Source of the DNA: an uncultured Christensenellaceae bacterium
Lineage (GTDB): Bacteria > Bacillota > Clostridia > Christensenellales > UBA3700
DNA length: 64,000 nt
Reading direction: 5' to 3'
NCBI GenBank assembly: GCA_944383895.1
Contig: CALWRH010000001.1
Location: 185,199-249,198, forward strand
The number at the start of each line of letters is the position of its first letter. Within the stretch, counting starts at the first letter, position 1. Under the pieces are notes generated by a model that was not told the origin of the DNA, ran no database searches, and worked only from the letters and a program-made list of their open reading frames with translations. The position numbers and the translations under genes were made by a program. This document shows positions 19,140 through 29,382 of this stretch, one piece after another.

Positions 19140-20810
19140 ATGGAAGTTTTCGAAACAATTTTAACTCTATTAGGCGGACTCGGAGTCTTTCTTATCGCTC
19201 TCAAAATAATGAGCGAAAATCTCGAATCCGTCGCAGGTAACCGGCTCAGATCTGTATTCAACAAAATCAGCAGCAACAGGTTTGCGGGCATTGCCGTAGG
19301 TACGGGCGTAACGATGGTGATCCAAAGTTCGTCGGCGACTACGGTCATGGTAGTAGGTTTCGTCAACGCGGGCGTTATGACTCTCGCCCAGGCGACCTCG
19401 ATAATCATGGGCGCAAACATAGGTACGACGATAACCGCTCAGATAGGCGCGTTGCAGTCCTTGCCGATAACTGCGTTTTTCGCTGCTCTCGCCTGCGTCG
19501 GCGCGTTTATGCAGATGTCCAAGCGCGACAAAGTCAACCTCTGGGGCTGCATCATCGGAAGTATAGGTATGATCTTTGTCGGCTTACAGGTAATGAGCTC
19601 GGCAATGAAGTATTTCAGCGACTCACCCGTCATCGAAAAGGTGATGTCCTCGATAAGCAATCCTATACTGTTGCTCCTTATCGGTCTTACGATAACCGCA
19701 ATAGTTCAGAGCTCTTCTGCAACAACTATCATACTTATCACAATGGCGGGCGCGAACCTGATGACGCTCGAAAACGCGATATTCATCACGCTCGGTATCA
19801 ATATCGGTACTTGCGTTACGGCAATGTTCGCATCGATAGGAGCTACCCCCAACGGTAAACGCGCGTCGTTCATACACCTTATGTTCAACTGCATAGGCTC
19901 TCTGATATTCTTCATACTCGCGCTTTTGTTGCCGATAGACAAATGGCTGCAAGCCGCTTTTGCCGAGATAGAAACGCAGATAGCTATGTTCCATACGATG
20001 TTCAACGTAACGACGACGATAATTCTCGTTCCGTTCATAAAACAGCTGACGATGATAGCATGTCTTGTGATACGCGACAAAAAACCCGCTCCCAACGAAG
20101 ACGGTTTTGTCGAAGACAAATTCCAATACGTCGACGAACGCCTGCTCGCAACGCCTACGATCGCGCTTGCTCAGGTCCGCAAAGAGATCATGCTGATGGC
20201 AAGCATCGCAAAAAAGAATTTCGACACCGCGGTATATGCGATATCCATAAATTCTCTTGCAAAACAGCCTAAATTCGACTCGAGAGAAAGACATCTGAAC
20301 TTCCTCAACAAAGAGCTGACCAACTACCTCGTAAAGGTGTCTTCAGCACCTATTTCGAAGCAGACGGAGCGCGAACTCAGCTCATATTATCACGTCATAA
20401 GCGACCTTGAACGTATAGGCGACTATTCCGAAAACATCATGGAATACACGCAGAAACTCATAAAAAACAACACCTCTTTCTCGGGTGCGGCGAAATCCGA
20501 ACTCGCAGAAATGAAAGGCGCGATCGATAAGCTTTACGACGTTGTAATGACGGGATATATCAACAAGGATATCTCTCAGAAAGACGACATGGAGAAAATC
20601 GAGGACAGCGTAGACGAATACAAGATCGCTCTCGACCGCTCTCATATAGCAAGACTGCGCGACAACCTCTGCTCTCCCGACGCTGGCGCGGTATGGCTCA
20701 ACCTGATAAACGACATGGAAAGAATAGCCGACCACATACGCAACGTCTACAACAGCATGAACTATTACGTCGAGCCTCCTACAAAGGTAAAGGCAACCGT
20801 CAAGGCGTGA
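19140..20810 (+). CDS. Na/Pi cotransporter family protein with PhoU-like domain
   Basis: A 556-residue inner-membrane protein of the NptA/PNaS family. It has the two inverted Na/Pi repeats, each with the QSSSATT motif (GVTMVIQSSSATTVMV and AIVQSSSATTIILIT), then a cytoplasmic PhoU-like helical domain (about residues 350-540). It is expected to cotransport phosphate with sodium, the PhoU part acting as a regulator. The start ATG at 19140 gives a membrane segment directly at the N-terminus; upstream codons form no signal and are excluded. It is monocistronic on the plus strand between polA and the topoisomerase operon. Confidence 0.92.
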   Translation: MEVFETILTLLGGLGVFLIALKIMSENLESVAGNRLRSVFNKISSNRFAGIAVGTGVTMVIQSSSATTVMVVGFVNAGVMTLAQATSIIMGANIGTTITAQIGALQSLPITAFFAALACVGAFMQMSKRDKVNLWGCIIGSIGMIFVGLQVMSSAMKYFSDSPVIEKVMSSISNPILLLLIGLTITAIVQSSSATTIILITMAGANLMTLENAIFITLGINIGTCVTAMFASIGATPNGKRASFIHLMFNCIGSLIFFILALLLPIDKWLQAAFAEIETQIAMFHTMFNVTTTIILVPFIKQLTMIACLVIRDKKPAPNEDGFVEDKFQYVDERLLATPTIALAQVRKEIMLMASIAKKNFDTAVYAISINSLAKQPKFDSRERHLNFLNKELTNYLVKVSSAPISKQTERELSSYYHVISDLERIGDYSENIMEYTQKLIKNNTSFSGAAKSELAEMKGAIDKLYDVVMTGYINKDISQKDDMEKIEDSVDEYKIALDRSHIARLRDNLCSPDAGAVWLNLINDMERIADHIRNVYNSMNYYVEPPTKVKATVKA

Positions 20811-20844
20811 TACTATAAATTATTTTTCAATATAATAACTGAAA

Positions 20845-20871
20845 ATCCCCGACGCCGCATACGTCGGGGAT
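20845..20871. terminator. Bidirectional terminator between the Na/Pi symporter and the topoisomerase A gene
   Basis: A 10-bp stem (ATCCCCGACG, 7-base loop, CGTCGGGGAT) with A/T-rich flanks on both sides separates two convergent genes. Confidence 0.85.
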
Positions 20872-20915
20872 AATTTTATTTTCGCGTGCTTTCTGCACTT
20901 TCAGCCGAAATCTTT

Positions 20916-23366
20916 TCAGATATTGTGTCTTTTGCTGTCCGCTATCACCATATTGAGATTGCTGCCGCCTTTCTTGCACGCCTCTTTGAGTATGTTTGTG
21001 CCTTTCTTTGTACGGTCCGTGATCTCTATATCCTCCGTGTTGACTGACAGACACTCTCCGTCCACGAGTTGCAGAGCAAAGTCGTAAGGCATGGTAACGA
21101 CGTCCGCGAACACTATTGCGCCCGCCTTCTTGTCATCGTTTATGGTAACGCCTTTGCGGTAGCGTTTCATGGGCTCTACCGAAGAAAGCACTACTCTCTT
21201 TGCATAGCCGATGTCGGTCACGAGTACTATCTCGCCCTCGCAGTCGTGCTGAGTCGTAAACAAAACTTCGTCGCCGTCGGACAGCTGTATGCCCTTTACG
21301 CCGCTCGCCTTTTTGCCCTGGCACGGAATATCCGCCTCTGCATTGAGTACCATACCGCCTTTTGTGATAAAGAGCAGATATTCGTTGTCGGGATTGACGA
21401 TCTCTACGCCGACAAGTTCGTCGCCGTCCTTGAGCACGATCGCGGGCGATACGGTCTTTTTGTCGACGGAATATTCCTTTGCCTCCGTCTTTTTGACCAT
21501 GCCCTGTTTCGTATAGAAATACAGCTCTTTACCTTCGAGCTCTGCGGGCGTGAATACCGCGAGAATACGCTCGTCGCTGTCCGCCTTGGCTATCTTGCTG
21601 ACAGCAGTGCCGCGCGACTTCCATTTGTCCTCTCCGAGCTGATCTATGTCGAATACGACCGCGTTGCCCTTTTGAGTAAAGGCAAGGATATTGTAGTCGT
21701 TGCTGCAATCAACCACTTTTCTGATGAGATCTGTAGCGCCGCAGTTTACTATGCTCTTCTGCGCCATAGAATAGGACTTGGGAGCCATAAACTTTATGTT
21801 GCCTGCCTGCGTGAGTATGAGCTTGCCCGATCTCTCTATCTTCGCGTTTACGTCGATAGTCGTTACCGTAGCGTGGTCGGGCGACATTATCGTCGTGCGG
21901 CGTTTGTCCGCATATTTCTTCTTGATCTCGAGTATTTCTTTGCGCACTATCGCAAGCTGTCTGCGTTTCGAAGAGAGTATCTGATCGAGTTCTGCTATCT
22001 TTTCCTGAAGCTCTGCGATCTCTGCCTCGAGTTTTTTCGCGTCGACGCGCTTTAAGTTCTTGAGTTTCATCTCGAGTATCGCAACCGCCTGACGCTCGGT
22101 CAGATTGAATTCCTGCTTGATCTGCTCTTTTGCCTCGAGATCGGTTTCCGCGTTCAGGATTATATCTACGACCCTTCTTATGTTGTTGACGGCGATGAGC
22201 TTGCCTTGCTGGATATGCTCCTGTTTGCGCGCTACGGATACGTCGAACTGACTGCGCTTGTATATCACCTGCCTCTGGAACTCGACGTAGTGTGCGATAA
22301 TCTCGATAAGTCCCATGAGTTTGGGTTTGCCGTCCGCTATCGCGACCATATTCACGCCGTAAGAACACTCAAGGTTGGTGAATTTGAAAAGCGTAGCCAG
22401 AGCCTTTTCCGCATTGGTATCGCGGCGCAGTCTTATGACGGCTCGCATGCCGTTGCGGTCGGACTCGTCGTTAATCTCCTGTATGAATCCGAATCTGTCT
22501 TTTTTCTCTTCTCTCAATTCGTTTATCTTGGACAAAAGCAACGCCTTGTTTATCTGATAAGGGAACTCCGTGATAACTATGAGATCCCTGTCGCCGTCCT
22601 TTTCGATAAACGCGTTGGCGCGCATCGTTATCTTGCCTTTGCCCGTCGCGTAAGCCTCTCTTATACCCTCGTTGTCTATGATTATGCCGCCCGTAGGGAA
22701 ATCGGGCGCGGGTATGTATTTCATCATCTCGTCGAGAGTTATGCGGCTGTTGTCTATGTATGCTACTATGCCGTTGATGACTTCACCAAGGTTGTGCGGC
22801 GGTATGTTGGTGGCAAGACCTACCGCTATACCCGTAGTACCGTTGACGAGAAGATTGGGGAATCTGCAAGGCAGTACGTCAGGCTCCTGAAGACTGTCGT
22901 CAAAGTTGAGCGAGAACGAAACCGTTTCTTTGTCGAGATCGCGCAGCATCTCCATTGCTATCGGGGCAAGCCTTGCCTCCGTATAACGCATTGCCGCCGC
23001 TCCGTCGCCGTCTACGCTGCCGAAGTTGCCGTGTCCGTCAACGAGCATCATACGCGTATTGAACGGCTGCGCAAGTCTTACCATTGCGTCGTATACGCTG
23101 CTGTCGCCGTGCGGATGATATTTACCGAGGCACTCGCCAACGATTCTCGCAGACTTCTTGTGCGGTTTATCGGGAGTGGTCCCCAGCTCGTTCATCGAAT
23201 AAAGTATACGTCTTTGAACGGGTTTGAGTCCGTCCTCGACTCTCGGGAGCGCTCTGTCGAGAATAACGTGCTCCGAATATTGCATCATCGACTGATGCAT
23301 TATATCCACGAGATCGTTGTCGAGTATTACGCTCTTGTCTTCAATAGGTTTTCTCTTCTTTGCCAT
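20916..23366 (-). CDS. parC: Type IIA topoisomerase subunit A (probably topoisomerase IV ParC)
   Basis: An 816-residue DNA cleavage and religation subunit. The catalytic tyrosine is Tyr128 in [11 protein letters not shown]. Winged-helix, tower and coiled-coil regions follow, then a C-terminal beta-pinwheel. The quinolone-determining region carries HPHGDSSVY. No canonical GyrA box (QRRGGKG) is visible; the equivalent position reads [10 protein letters not shown]. This, with the B-then-A gene order and location away from any dnaA/recF genes, favours topoisomerase IV (or a gyrase paralogue) over the main gyrase. The start lies 20 bases after the subunit B stop. The C-terminal pinwheel is complete. 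The parC versus gyrA assignment remains uncertain. Confidence 0.75.
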   Translation of the reverse strand: MAKKRKPIEDKSVILDNDLVDIMHQSMMQYSEHVILDRALPRVEDGLKPVQRRILYSMNELGTTPDKPHKKSARIVGECLGKYHPHGDSSVYDAMVRLAQPFNTRMMLVDGHGNFGSVDGDGAAAMRYTEARLAPIAMEMLRDLDKETVSFSLNFDDSLQEPDVLPCRFPNLLVNGTTGIAVGLATNIPPHNLGEVINGIVAYIDNSRITLDEMMKYIPAPDFPTGGIIIDNEGIREAYATGKGKITMRANAFIEKDGDRDLIVITEFPYQINKALLLSKINELREEKKDRFGFIQEINDESDRNGMRAVIRLRRDTNAEKALATLFKFTNLECSYGVNMVAIADGKPKLMGLIEIIAHYVEFQRQVIYKRSQFDVSVARKQEHIQQGKLIAVNNIRRVVDIILNAETDLEAKEQIKQEFNLTERQAVAILEMKLKNLKRVDAKKLEAEIAELQEKIAELDQILSSKRRQLAIVRKEILEIKKKYADKRRTTIMSPDHATVTTIDVNAKIERSGKLILTQAGNIKFMAPKSYSMAQKSIVNCGATDLIRKVVDCSNDYNILAFTQKGNAVVFDIDQLGEDKWKSRGTAVSKIAKADSDERILAVFTPAELEGKELYFYTKQGMVKKTEAKEYSVDKKTVSPAIVLKDGDELVGVEIVNPDNEYLLFITKGGMVLNAEADIPCQGKKASGVKGIQLSDGDEVLFTTQHDCEGEIVLVTDIGYAKRVVLSSVEPMKRYRKGVTINDDKKAGAIVFADVVTMPYDFALQLVDGECLSVNTEDIEITDRTKKGTNILKEACKKGGSNLNMVIADSKRHNI

Positions 23367-23385
23367 ATCACATTTTCCCTTTTCG

Positions 23386-25344
23386 TCAACCCGCTATCTC
23401 TTTGAAGCTGTCGACCTTGTTGAAGTTTGCGTTTTCGTTTATATAAGTCTTTCTTGCGTCTATGTTGTCCCCCATAAGTATCGAGATAAGGCTTTCCGCC
23501 TCCGACGCGTCGTCTATCGTAACTTTTGTAAGGGTGCGCGTTTCGGGATTCATAGTCGTTTCCCAGAGCTGCTCGGGATTCATTTCGCCCAGACCTTTGT
23601 ATCTTTGCAGAGTGTATCCTCTCGCCGCGCTATCGAGCATCTTTTTGAGCTCCTCGTCGTCGTATGCGTATCTCGTGCCGTTCTTGTCCGTGATCTTATA
23701 GAGCGGAGGCATACCGATATAAACGTGCCCGTCCGTGATTAGTTCTTTCATGTAACGGTAGAAGAACGTGAGCAGGATACATCTTATATGCGCGCCGTCC
23801 TGGTCTGCATCGGCTAGTATGATGACTTTGTTGTATTTTAGCCCTTTTATATCGAAATCCTTGTAGAAACCTGTGCCGAGCGCGTTTATTATAGACGCCA
23901 TTTCTTCGTTTTCGAGTATCTGGTTTATGCGCTTTTTCTCTGCATTGAGCGGCTTGCCTTTAAGCGGCAGTATCGCCTGAAAATATCTGTCCCTGCCCTG
24001 TTTCGCGCTGCCTCCCGCACTGTCGCCCTCGACTATGAAAAGCTCGTTCATTTCCGCTTTCTTTCCGCTGCAGTTGGAAAGCTTTCCTACGAGCGCGCTC
24101 TGCGTCATACTGTTGAGCTTGCGCGTCATATCCTTTGCCTGCGCAGCTTTCGTCCTCGCCTTTGCCGCAACGTCGGCTTTTGCGTAGATCGCGTCTATTA
24201 CCTCTTTCTTAGCTTTGTTGAGATAATCCTTGAGCGCGTCAGTGAGCAGATTTTCGACTAAGTTCTTGACCTCGGGGTTGCCGAGCTTGGTCTTGGTCTG
24301 ACCTTCGAACTGCACGTTCTGCATCTTTATCGCAAGGATAGCGGTCATACCCTCTCTGAAATCCTCCCCGAGGAAGTTCTGATCCTTGTCTTTCAAAATG
24401 TTCTTTGCCCTTGCAAAGTCGTTGAATACCTTGGTATAAGCGGATTTGAAACCCGTTTCGTGAGTGCCGCCTTCGGTAGTCGGTATATTGTTTACAAAGC
24501 TGAATATGCTCTCGTTGTACGCGTCGGTATGCTGTACAGCGAGCATGACCATGAAATTCTTTGCCGAGCGCTCGACGTAGATAGGCTCGGGGTAAAGGAC
24601 GGCTTTCGAACTGTTGATGTATTTTGCAAAATCGCGCAAACCGCCGTCGTAACAGTAACTCACTGACCTGAAAGAGCCGTTCTCGTCCGTTTCTCTGAGA
24701 TCTGTCAGCGTTATCGTCATACCGCCGTTGAGGAACGCGAGCTCTTTTATTCTCTTTGAAATGACTTCGTATGAAAAACGCTCGTTGCCGAACACTCTCG
24801 GATCGGGCAAAAACTGCACGAAAGTGCCTTTTTCTTTTTTATCGCAAGGCTTTTCTGTAAGTTTGGTCTTGGGCACGCCGCTGACGACCTTTCCGTTCAC
24901 CTCAGGCGAGTGGAATTCCTGACAATACTCTGTGCCGTTCTTATAGACCTTGACGGTAAGCCACTCCGAAAGCGCGTTGGTAACTGACGCGCCGACGCCG
25001 TGCAGACCGCCCGAAAAACCGTAGTTTGCAGAATCGAACTTGCCGCCCGCATGCAGCTTGGTAAATACGAGTTCTACGCCCGAAATGCCGTATTTCGGAT
25101 GTATGTCAACAGGGATACCTCTGCCGTTGTCGCGCACGCTGACGCTGTTGTCGGGGTAAATGACGAGATCTATCTTGTTGCCGTAGCCGTTGGCGACCTC
25201 GTCGATACCGTTGTCCACGATCTCCCACAGGATATGATGCATACCCTTGCTGCCCGTGGTACCGATATACATACCCGGTCTTACGCGAACCGCCTCCAGC
25301 CCTTCGAGAACCTGTAAATCTTTGGAATCGTAAGTGTTTTTCAT
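23386..25344 (-). CDS. parE: Type IIA topoisomerase subunit B (probably topoisomerase IV ParE)
   Basis: The 652-residue ATPase subunit has a GHKL ATP-binding domain ([32 protein letters not shown]), the transducer with the QTKTKLGN motif, and the TOPRIM domain ([22 protein letters not shown]). It partners the adjacent subunit A gene. GyrB and ParE cannot be separated safely by motif reading. A ribosome binding site, AGAGGAT, precedes the ATG. The operon runs leftwards from its own leader at 25345-25480. Confidence 0.75.
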   Translation of the reverse strand: MKNTYDSKDLQVLEGLEAVRVRPGMYIGTTGSKGMHHILWEIVDNGIDEVANGYGNKIDLVIYPDNSVSVRDNGRGIPVDIHPKYGISGVELVFTKLHAGGKFDSANYGFSGGLHGVGASVTNALSEWLTVKVYKNGTEYCQEFHSPEVNGKVVSGVPKTKLTEKPCDKKEKGTFVQFLPDPRVFGNERFSYEVISKRIKELAFLNGGMTITLTDLRETDENGSFRSVSYCYDGGLRDFAKYINSSKAVLYPEPIYVERSAKNFMVMLAVQHTDAYNESIFSFVNNIPTTEGGTHETGFKSAYTKVFNDFARAKNILKDKDQNFLGEDFREGMTAILAIKMQNVQFEGQTKTKLGNPEVKNLVENLLTDALKDYLNKAKKEVIDAIYAKADVAAKARTKAAQAKDMTRKLNSMTQSALVGKLSNCSGKKAEMNELFIVEGDSAGGSAKQGRDRYFQAILPLKGKPLNAEKKRINQILENEEMASIINALGTGFYKDFDIKGLKYNKVIILADADQDGAHIRCILLTFFYRYMKELITDGHVYIGMPPLYKITDKNGTRYAYDDEELKKMLDSAARGYTLQRYKGLGEMNPEQLWETTMNPETRTLTKVTIDDASEAESLISILMGDNIDARKTYINENANFNKVDSFKEIAG

Positions 25345-25480
25345 TTTTATCCTCTTATCTTCTTATCGGACGCGATAAGCTCCGATCTTTGTGCACACAG
25401 CTGTAAATTTCAGGCAAAGGGATCGTCTGAAATGTTCTTAATGGCAAAATCCGACTTCTTCACCGATTCGCAGACGGCGT

Positions 25481-26413
25481 TTATCTGGATTTTTCGTAAA
25501 TATTCAGGCACGTTTCGATAAAATCGTTGACGTCGCCGTAAACTTCTTCTTTATTGAGTTCGTTCAGTATCTCGTGTCTTGCCTCGGGATAGAGTTTCAT
25601 CGACACGCTCGCAAGACCCGCATCGATGTACTTTTCGTAAAGCTTGCTCACCAGCTTGCCGTTGCCTCCGACCGGATCGCGGTCTCCGCTGATGATGAAA
25701 AGCGGCAGATCCTTGCGTATATTGCTGAGGTTTTTAGAGCGGTATATCTTGCTTAGAGCCTTGAAGAAAGACTTGTAGAACCCCAGCGACAACGTGAAAT
25801 TGCACATAGGATCCGCAAGATATTTTTCGCGTTCTTTATCGTCGCGGTTGCCCCACGCAAACTCTTTTTTTTCGGTAATGAACTGTGCGTCGTATGCGCC
25901 GAAAGACATCTTGCGTATGAGCCCCGCGCTCGCGTCGGCTCCGCATACCGCGCACTGAAGTTTTGCAAGAATCTTCCCCGCTTTCACGTCCATGCCGTTC
26001 TGGCACGCACTGCCGCAAAGCACCGCACCCGCGATAGCTCCGCTGTTGCGCTGTATATACGCCTGAGTAAGGAAAGATCCGTAGCTGTGACCGAAAATTA
26101 TCACGGGTAGTCCGTATGTATCGGCAGCGTATTTTGTTATCGCTATTTCGTCCTGCACCGTATCGAAAAAGCAGTCCCCTTCAGGCACTTTGCCGAGGTT
26201 GTCCTTTCCTGCCGTCTTGCCGTGTCCGCGGTGATCGTCGCCGAGAACGACGTATCCCTTAGAATTGAGATAACGCGCGAAATCGTCGTATCTCCCTATA
26301 TGTTCTGCCATACCGTGCAATATCTGAATAACTGCGGAAGGCTTTTCGACTTCGTCCCATACCGCTAAGTTCAATTTATAATCTTTATATCCGTAGAAAA
26401 CGATTTCCTTCAT
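25481..26413 (-). CDS. Alpha/beta hydrolase, monoacylglycerol lipase-like (hydrolase_4 family)
   Basis: A 310-residue serine hydrolase resembling monoacylglycerol lipases and lysophospholipases. Motifs in order are LHGMAEHIGRYDDFA (oxyanion region), DHRGHGKT, the nucleophile elbow GHSYGS, SGDRDPVGG (Asp) and ARHEILNE (His), so the Ser-Asp-His triad is complete. There is no signal peptide; it is cytoplasmic. The ATG at 26413 follows GTGAGGATATT. A longer frame exists upstream, but it passes through the promoter and is rejected. The true substrate is unknown. Confidence 0.85.
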   Translation of the reverse strand: MKEIVFYGYKDYKLNLAVWDEVEKPSAVIQILHGMAEHIGRYDDFARYLNSKGYVVLGDDHRGHGKTAGKDNLGKVPEGDCFFDTVQDEIAITKYAADTYGLPVIIFGHSYGSFLTQAYIQRNSGAIAGAVLCGSACQNGMDVKAGKILAKLQCAVCGADASAGLIRKMSFGAYDAQFITEKKEFAWGNRDDKEREKYLADPMCNFTLSLGFYKSFFKALSKIYRSKNLSNIRKDLPLFIISGDRDPVGGNGKLVSKLYEKYIDAGLASVSMKLYPEARHEILNELNKEEVYGDVNDFIETCLNIYEKSR

Positions 26414-26462
26414 AATATCCTCACCACTACATATTGGGGAAACTCTCCCCTTTATAATAGCT

Positions 26463-26491
26463 ATTATACTATATGTTGCGGTTTTTATCAA
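26463..26491 (-). promoter_or_regulatory. Promoter of the alpha/beta hydrolase gene
   Basis: TTGATA (26491-26486), 17-base spacer, TATAAT (26468-26463) on the minus strand. The short leader carries a 5-bp GGGGA/TCCCC hairpin. Confidence 0.75.
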
Positions 26492-26690
26492 GCATTTATT
26501 TATAATATTATAATAAATAGACAATAGCGGCGGAATATCTGCAGATATCAACGCGATTTATGTGCGGAAATCCGCGTTTCTGACGGTTCGAAACAATTTT
26601 TTATCTTTATCCGATAATAAAACGTATTAGCGGTATATATCGGACCGACGGGGGCATAAATTTATTTGAACAACTTCAGGAGCGTTAAGC

Positions 26691-27749
26691 ATGAAAATCG
26701 TACTTACGGGCGGAGGAACGGCAGGACACGTTACCCCCAACCTCGCGCTTTTACCTTATCTCAAAAATTATTTTGAAAAAATAATTTATGTCGGCAGCGA
26801 AAACGGAATAGAAAAACGCCTTTGCGCAGAATACGGGATCGAATACTATTCGACGCCCGTCGTAAAACTACGCAGGGATGCACTTCTCAGCTGCGTAAAC
26901 GTGCCTTTTAAGCTCGCAGGCTGCGTGAAAGAAGCCAAAAAGCTGCTTAAAGACATCTCTCCCGACATCGTCTTTTCAAAGGGCGGATACGTCGCTCTTC
27001 CGACGTGCATAGCGGCTTCGAAACTAAGAATACCCGTAGTTGCGCACGAATCGGACATTACGCTCGGACTTGCCAACAAGATAACGTCGCTATTTGCAAA
27101 ATGCGTGGTGACATCATACAGCGGCACAAAGGCGAAAAACTCAGTGTTTATCGGCAATCCGCTCAGGGACGAACTGTTTGAAGCGGACGGCACGGGCGTG
27201 GCGAAAAAATACGGTCTTCCTTGCAAAAAACCTCTGCTGCTCGTAGTAGGAGGCTCGGGGGGATCGCATGCTCTGAACGAAATAATTTACGCGTCGCTGG
27301 AAGATCTTCTCGAAAAATACGAGATAATACACATAACTGGCAAAGACGCTGACGACGTAAAGAAAAAAGGATACTTCGCAAAACCTTACGCAAACGATAT
27401 ATTCGATCTTTACGCTGCTGCCGACGCGATAATTTCGAGAGCAGGCGCAAACGCAGTGAGAGAGATATCCGCACTCGGCAAAAGAGTTATTTATATACCC
27501 TTGCCGAAATCCGCGTCGAGAGGAGATCAGATACTAAATGCGAAAGAGGCTGCCGCCGGCGGACGCGGTCTGGTGCTCGAACAGGAATCTCTGACAAGGA
27601 CAAAACTTCTCACTTCTCTCGACTTTCTGTTATCCTCTCCCGCACCCGGTCCCGTCAAAGACATATCTGTAAACGAGAAGATAGCTAAACTTTTGCTCAA
27701 TACTGCAGAAACGTATTCGGAAAACAGCAGACTCAAAGCAAAAAATTGA
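26691..27749 (+). CDS. murG: UDP-N-acetylglucosamine--N-acetylmuramyl-(pentapeptide) pyrophosphoryl-undecaprenol N-acetylglucosamine transferase
   Basis: MurG converts lipid I to lipid II on the inner face of the membrane. The 352-residue GT-B protein has GGGTAGHVTPNLAL at the N-terminus, the KGGYVALP motif, HESDITLGLANK, GGSGGSHALNE and the C-terminal donor site around SRAGANAVREISALGK. It begins MKIVLTGGGTAGH with AGGAG nine bases upstream. It stands alone on the plus strand rather than in a mur/fts cluster. Confidence 0.95.
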   Translation: MKIVLTGGGTAGHVTPNLALLPYLKNYFEKIIYVGSENGIEKRLCAEYGIEYYSTPVVKLRRDALLSCVNVPFKLAGCVKEAKKLLKDISPDIVFSKGGYVALPTCIAASKLRIPVVAHESDITLGLANKITSLFAKCVVTSYSGTKAKNSVFIGNPLRDELFEADGTGVAKKYGLPCKKPLLLVVGGSGGSHALNEIIYASLEDLLEKYEIIHITGKDADDVKKKGYFAKPYANDIFDLYAAADAIISRAGANAVREISALGKRVIYIPLPKSASRGDQILNAKEAAAGGRGLVLEQESLTRTKLLTSLDFLLSSPAPGPVKDISVNEKIAKLLLNTAETYSENSRLKAKN

Positions 27750-27764
27750 ACTGACTAAAATAAG

Positions 27765-27794
27765 AAACGGCGGCACAATCTGCACCGCCGTTTT
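27765..27794. terminator. Bidirectional terminator between murG and the phage cluster
   Basis: AAACGGCGG pairs with CCGCCGTTT (27765-27773 and 27785-27793), with T-rich sequence on both sides. It ends murG and the phage operon, which converge here. Confidence 0.85.
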
Positions 27795-27805
27795 GATATT
27801 AATTA

Positions 27806-28090
27806 TTATTTTTTAGTATTATCTATTATTTCTTCGATTATTTCTGTAATACTTGCGTTCTGTTCCGACACTTGCGCATCGTCTGAATTTACATCTTCGA
27901 CTGCATTTTCTTCAGTCTGCTGCTTAGGCGGCTTTACGATAAATCCGCTTACCGCGAGAAATCCGAGAAACGCGGTCGTTATCTCCTGCAGATAAGGTAT
28001 TTGCGTAGTAAACCCGACAGCCTGCAAAACTACGAATATCGCGCTTGCTACCGCCATCCAGAAATCGTACGATTTGATTTTTTCCTTCAT
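27806..28090 (-). CDS. Phage holin-like protein (two membrane segments)
   Basis: A 94-residue protein starting MKEKIKSYDFWMAV, with two hydrophobic helices (about residues 9-25 and 33-51) and a long acidic, asparagine-rich tail. The layout resembles the phi LC3-type holin family, which permeabilises the membrane during lysis. The ATG at 28090 follows AAGGGGGAG; a longer overlapping frame upstream is compositionally unlike protein and is rejected. It is the last gene of the phage operon. No endolysin gene follows: the operon ends at the terminator shared with murG. Confidence 0.7.
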   Translation of the reverse strand: MKEKIKSYDFWMAVASAIFVVLQAVGFTTQIPYLQEITTAFLGFLAVSGFIVKPPKQQTEENAVEDVNSDDAQVSEQNASITEIIEEIIDNTKK

Positions 28091-28104
28091 ATTCTCCCCC
28101 TTCT

Positions 28105-28386
28105 TTATGCCGACGCCGCCGTCTGCTCTGCGTCCTGAGAGTCGTCCGTCTGTCCGTACTCCTGCATCCCGAGCCCGCATCTCACGTCGTATTTTATTTC
28201 TTCCACGTCCTTTGCCACTTGCTTTACGCAGGTAAGACTGTCCCCGAGAGAGGCTATCGTTTCCTGATACTTCTGCTCTCTTCTGCGGCTGTCTTTGAGC
28301 TCGAAAATAAGGAGCAGACAAAACAGAACCGCCCACGCGCCGTTTGCGACTACGGCCTCTATCGCGCTGTCCCACATGACTTTCAC
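28105..28386 (-). CDS. BhlA/UviB-like holin-type protein
   Basis: A 93-residue protein with one N-terminal membrane helix (WAVLFCLLLIFEL, residues about 18-30), followed by a basic segment RRREQKYQETI and an amphipathic helix. This pattern is that of the BhlA/UviB bacteriocin-associated holin-like family. It lies 14 bases upstream of the second holin-like gene, so the cluster has two candidate membrane-permeabilising proteins. Confidence 0.7.
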   Translation of the reverse strand: MKVMWDSAIEAVVANGAWAVLFCLLLIFELKDSRRREQKYQETIASLGDSLTCVKQVAKDVEEIKYDVRCGLGMQEYGQTDDSQDAEQTAASA

Positions 28387-28392
28387 CTCCGT

Positions 28393-29382
28393 TTACTTTG
28401 CATCTTTCGCCTTTTTCACGAATTTCGCAAGCAACGTGTTGTATTCGAACCCGAGATAGGTTTGAAGATAATGATTATTCAGTATCATGTCTTTTGCCGT
28501 CTGAGGGTCAAATCCGTCGTAAAACTCTACGGCTATATTGAGTCTTTCGGCGTAGTCGTCCGCCTTTTCTCCGACGTAACCGTATTTCGTTTCGTACTCC
28601 GCCTGCGCATAATCCGCTTCCATCTGTCTTTTTACGTCTTCCTGTATCGCCTTTTCGCGTTCGAGCTTATACTCCGCTATCTGCTCTGAGATCTTGTTGT
28701 TGTATTCCTGTATGGATTTGATCTCCTTGTCGCGCTTTGCTATAAGGTCTTCTATCTCGGTAGATATCTTTATGACGTATTCAGCATTGAGATCGTCTAT
28801 CGCCGCCTGCAGCTCTTTGTTGAGCCCGTCTATCTGCACCTGATATTTTTTCGCAACGTTGTCGGCGTCATTCTTCGCCTCCTGTATCATCATATCCGCC
28901 TGTTGCTGCGCGCTCGCTCCGACGAGGTTTTTTATAGAAGATCGGGACAATCCGCTCTCTATCATCTTGTTTTCGTTCTTTTTCTTTTTGCTCTCGAGCG
29001 ACGCAAGGATCTCCGCCTCGGTCTTTCCGTAATCGTAATAAGCGTCTTCAGCCTTGTTCGCAAGTTCGTCGGTCTTGCTTTTGGTTTCAGATTCGAGCAC
29101 GTTCTTTTCGCTCTCGAACTTACTACCGTAATCGCCTTCTACGGACTGACGTATTTCGTCTTCGCTCGCGCCCGTATATTCTTTGTATTCGTAATCAGGC
29201 TCTTCGGGCAAAGACTCCGCCGCAGACTCTTTGCGTTCCTCGAGTTCTTTGCGTCTGTAATCCGTATGCATCTGCTTGAGTTTTGCTATAAGTTCGTCTT
29301 CCGTAGTTATTTTGGTTCTGCCGTTACCCGCAGCCGAACTCTCGTTACGGACGGACGCGGTAGGTAAAAAATTCACGTTCAT
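28393..29382 (-). CDS. Phage-cluster coiled-coil protein, possible ejection or tail-needle-like component
   Basis: A 329-residue protein dominated by charged heptad-like sequence from about residue 60 to 280 (rich in E, K, A, Q), with a short low-complexity N-terminus and a folded-looking C-terminus (NHYLQTYLGFEYNTLLAKF). No membrane segment or enzymatic motif is visible. By position after the hub-like protein it could be a virion internal or ejection protein, or an elongated tail component. Its ATG overlaps the stop of a 27-codon gene (ATGA), and it has a good AGAAGGAGA ribosome binding site. No specific function can be assigned. Confidence 0.6.
   Translation of the reverse strand: MNVNFLPTASVRNESSAAGNGRTKITTEDELIAKLKQMHTDYRRKELEERKESAAESLPEEPDYEYKEYTGASEDEIRQSVEGDYGSKFESEKNVLESETKSKTDELANKAEDAYYDYGKTEAEILASLESKKKKNENKMIESGLSRSSIKNLVGASAQQQADMMIQEAKNDADNVAKKYQVQIDGLNKELQAAIDDLNAEYVIKISTEIEDLIAKRDKEIKSIQEYNNKISEQIAEYKLEREKAIQEDVKRQMEADYAQAEYETKYGYVGEKADDYAERLNIAVEFYDGFDPQTAKDMILNNHYLQTYLGFEYNTLLAKFVKKAKDAK

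Noticed and set aside
28090-28375. N-terminal extension of the last holin-like gene
   Set aside because: The extension is arginine- and glycine-rich sequence overlapping the other holin gene in another frame; ATG at 28090 has a strong ribosome binding site.
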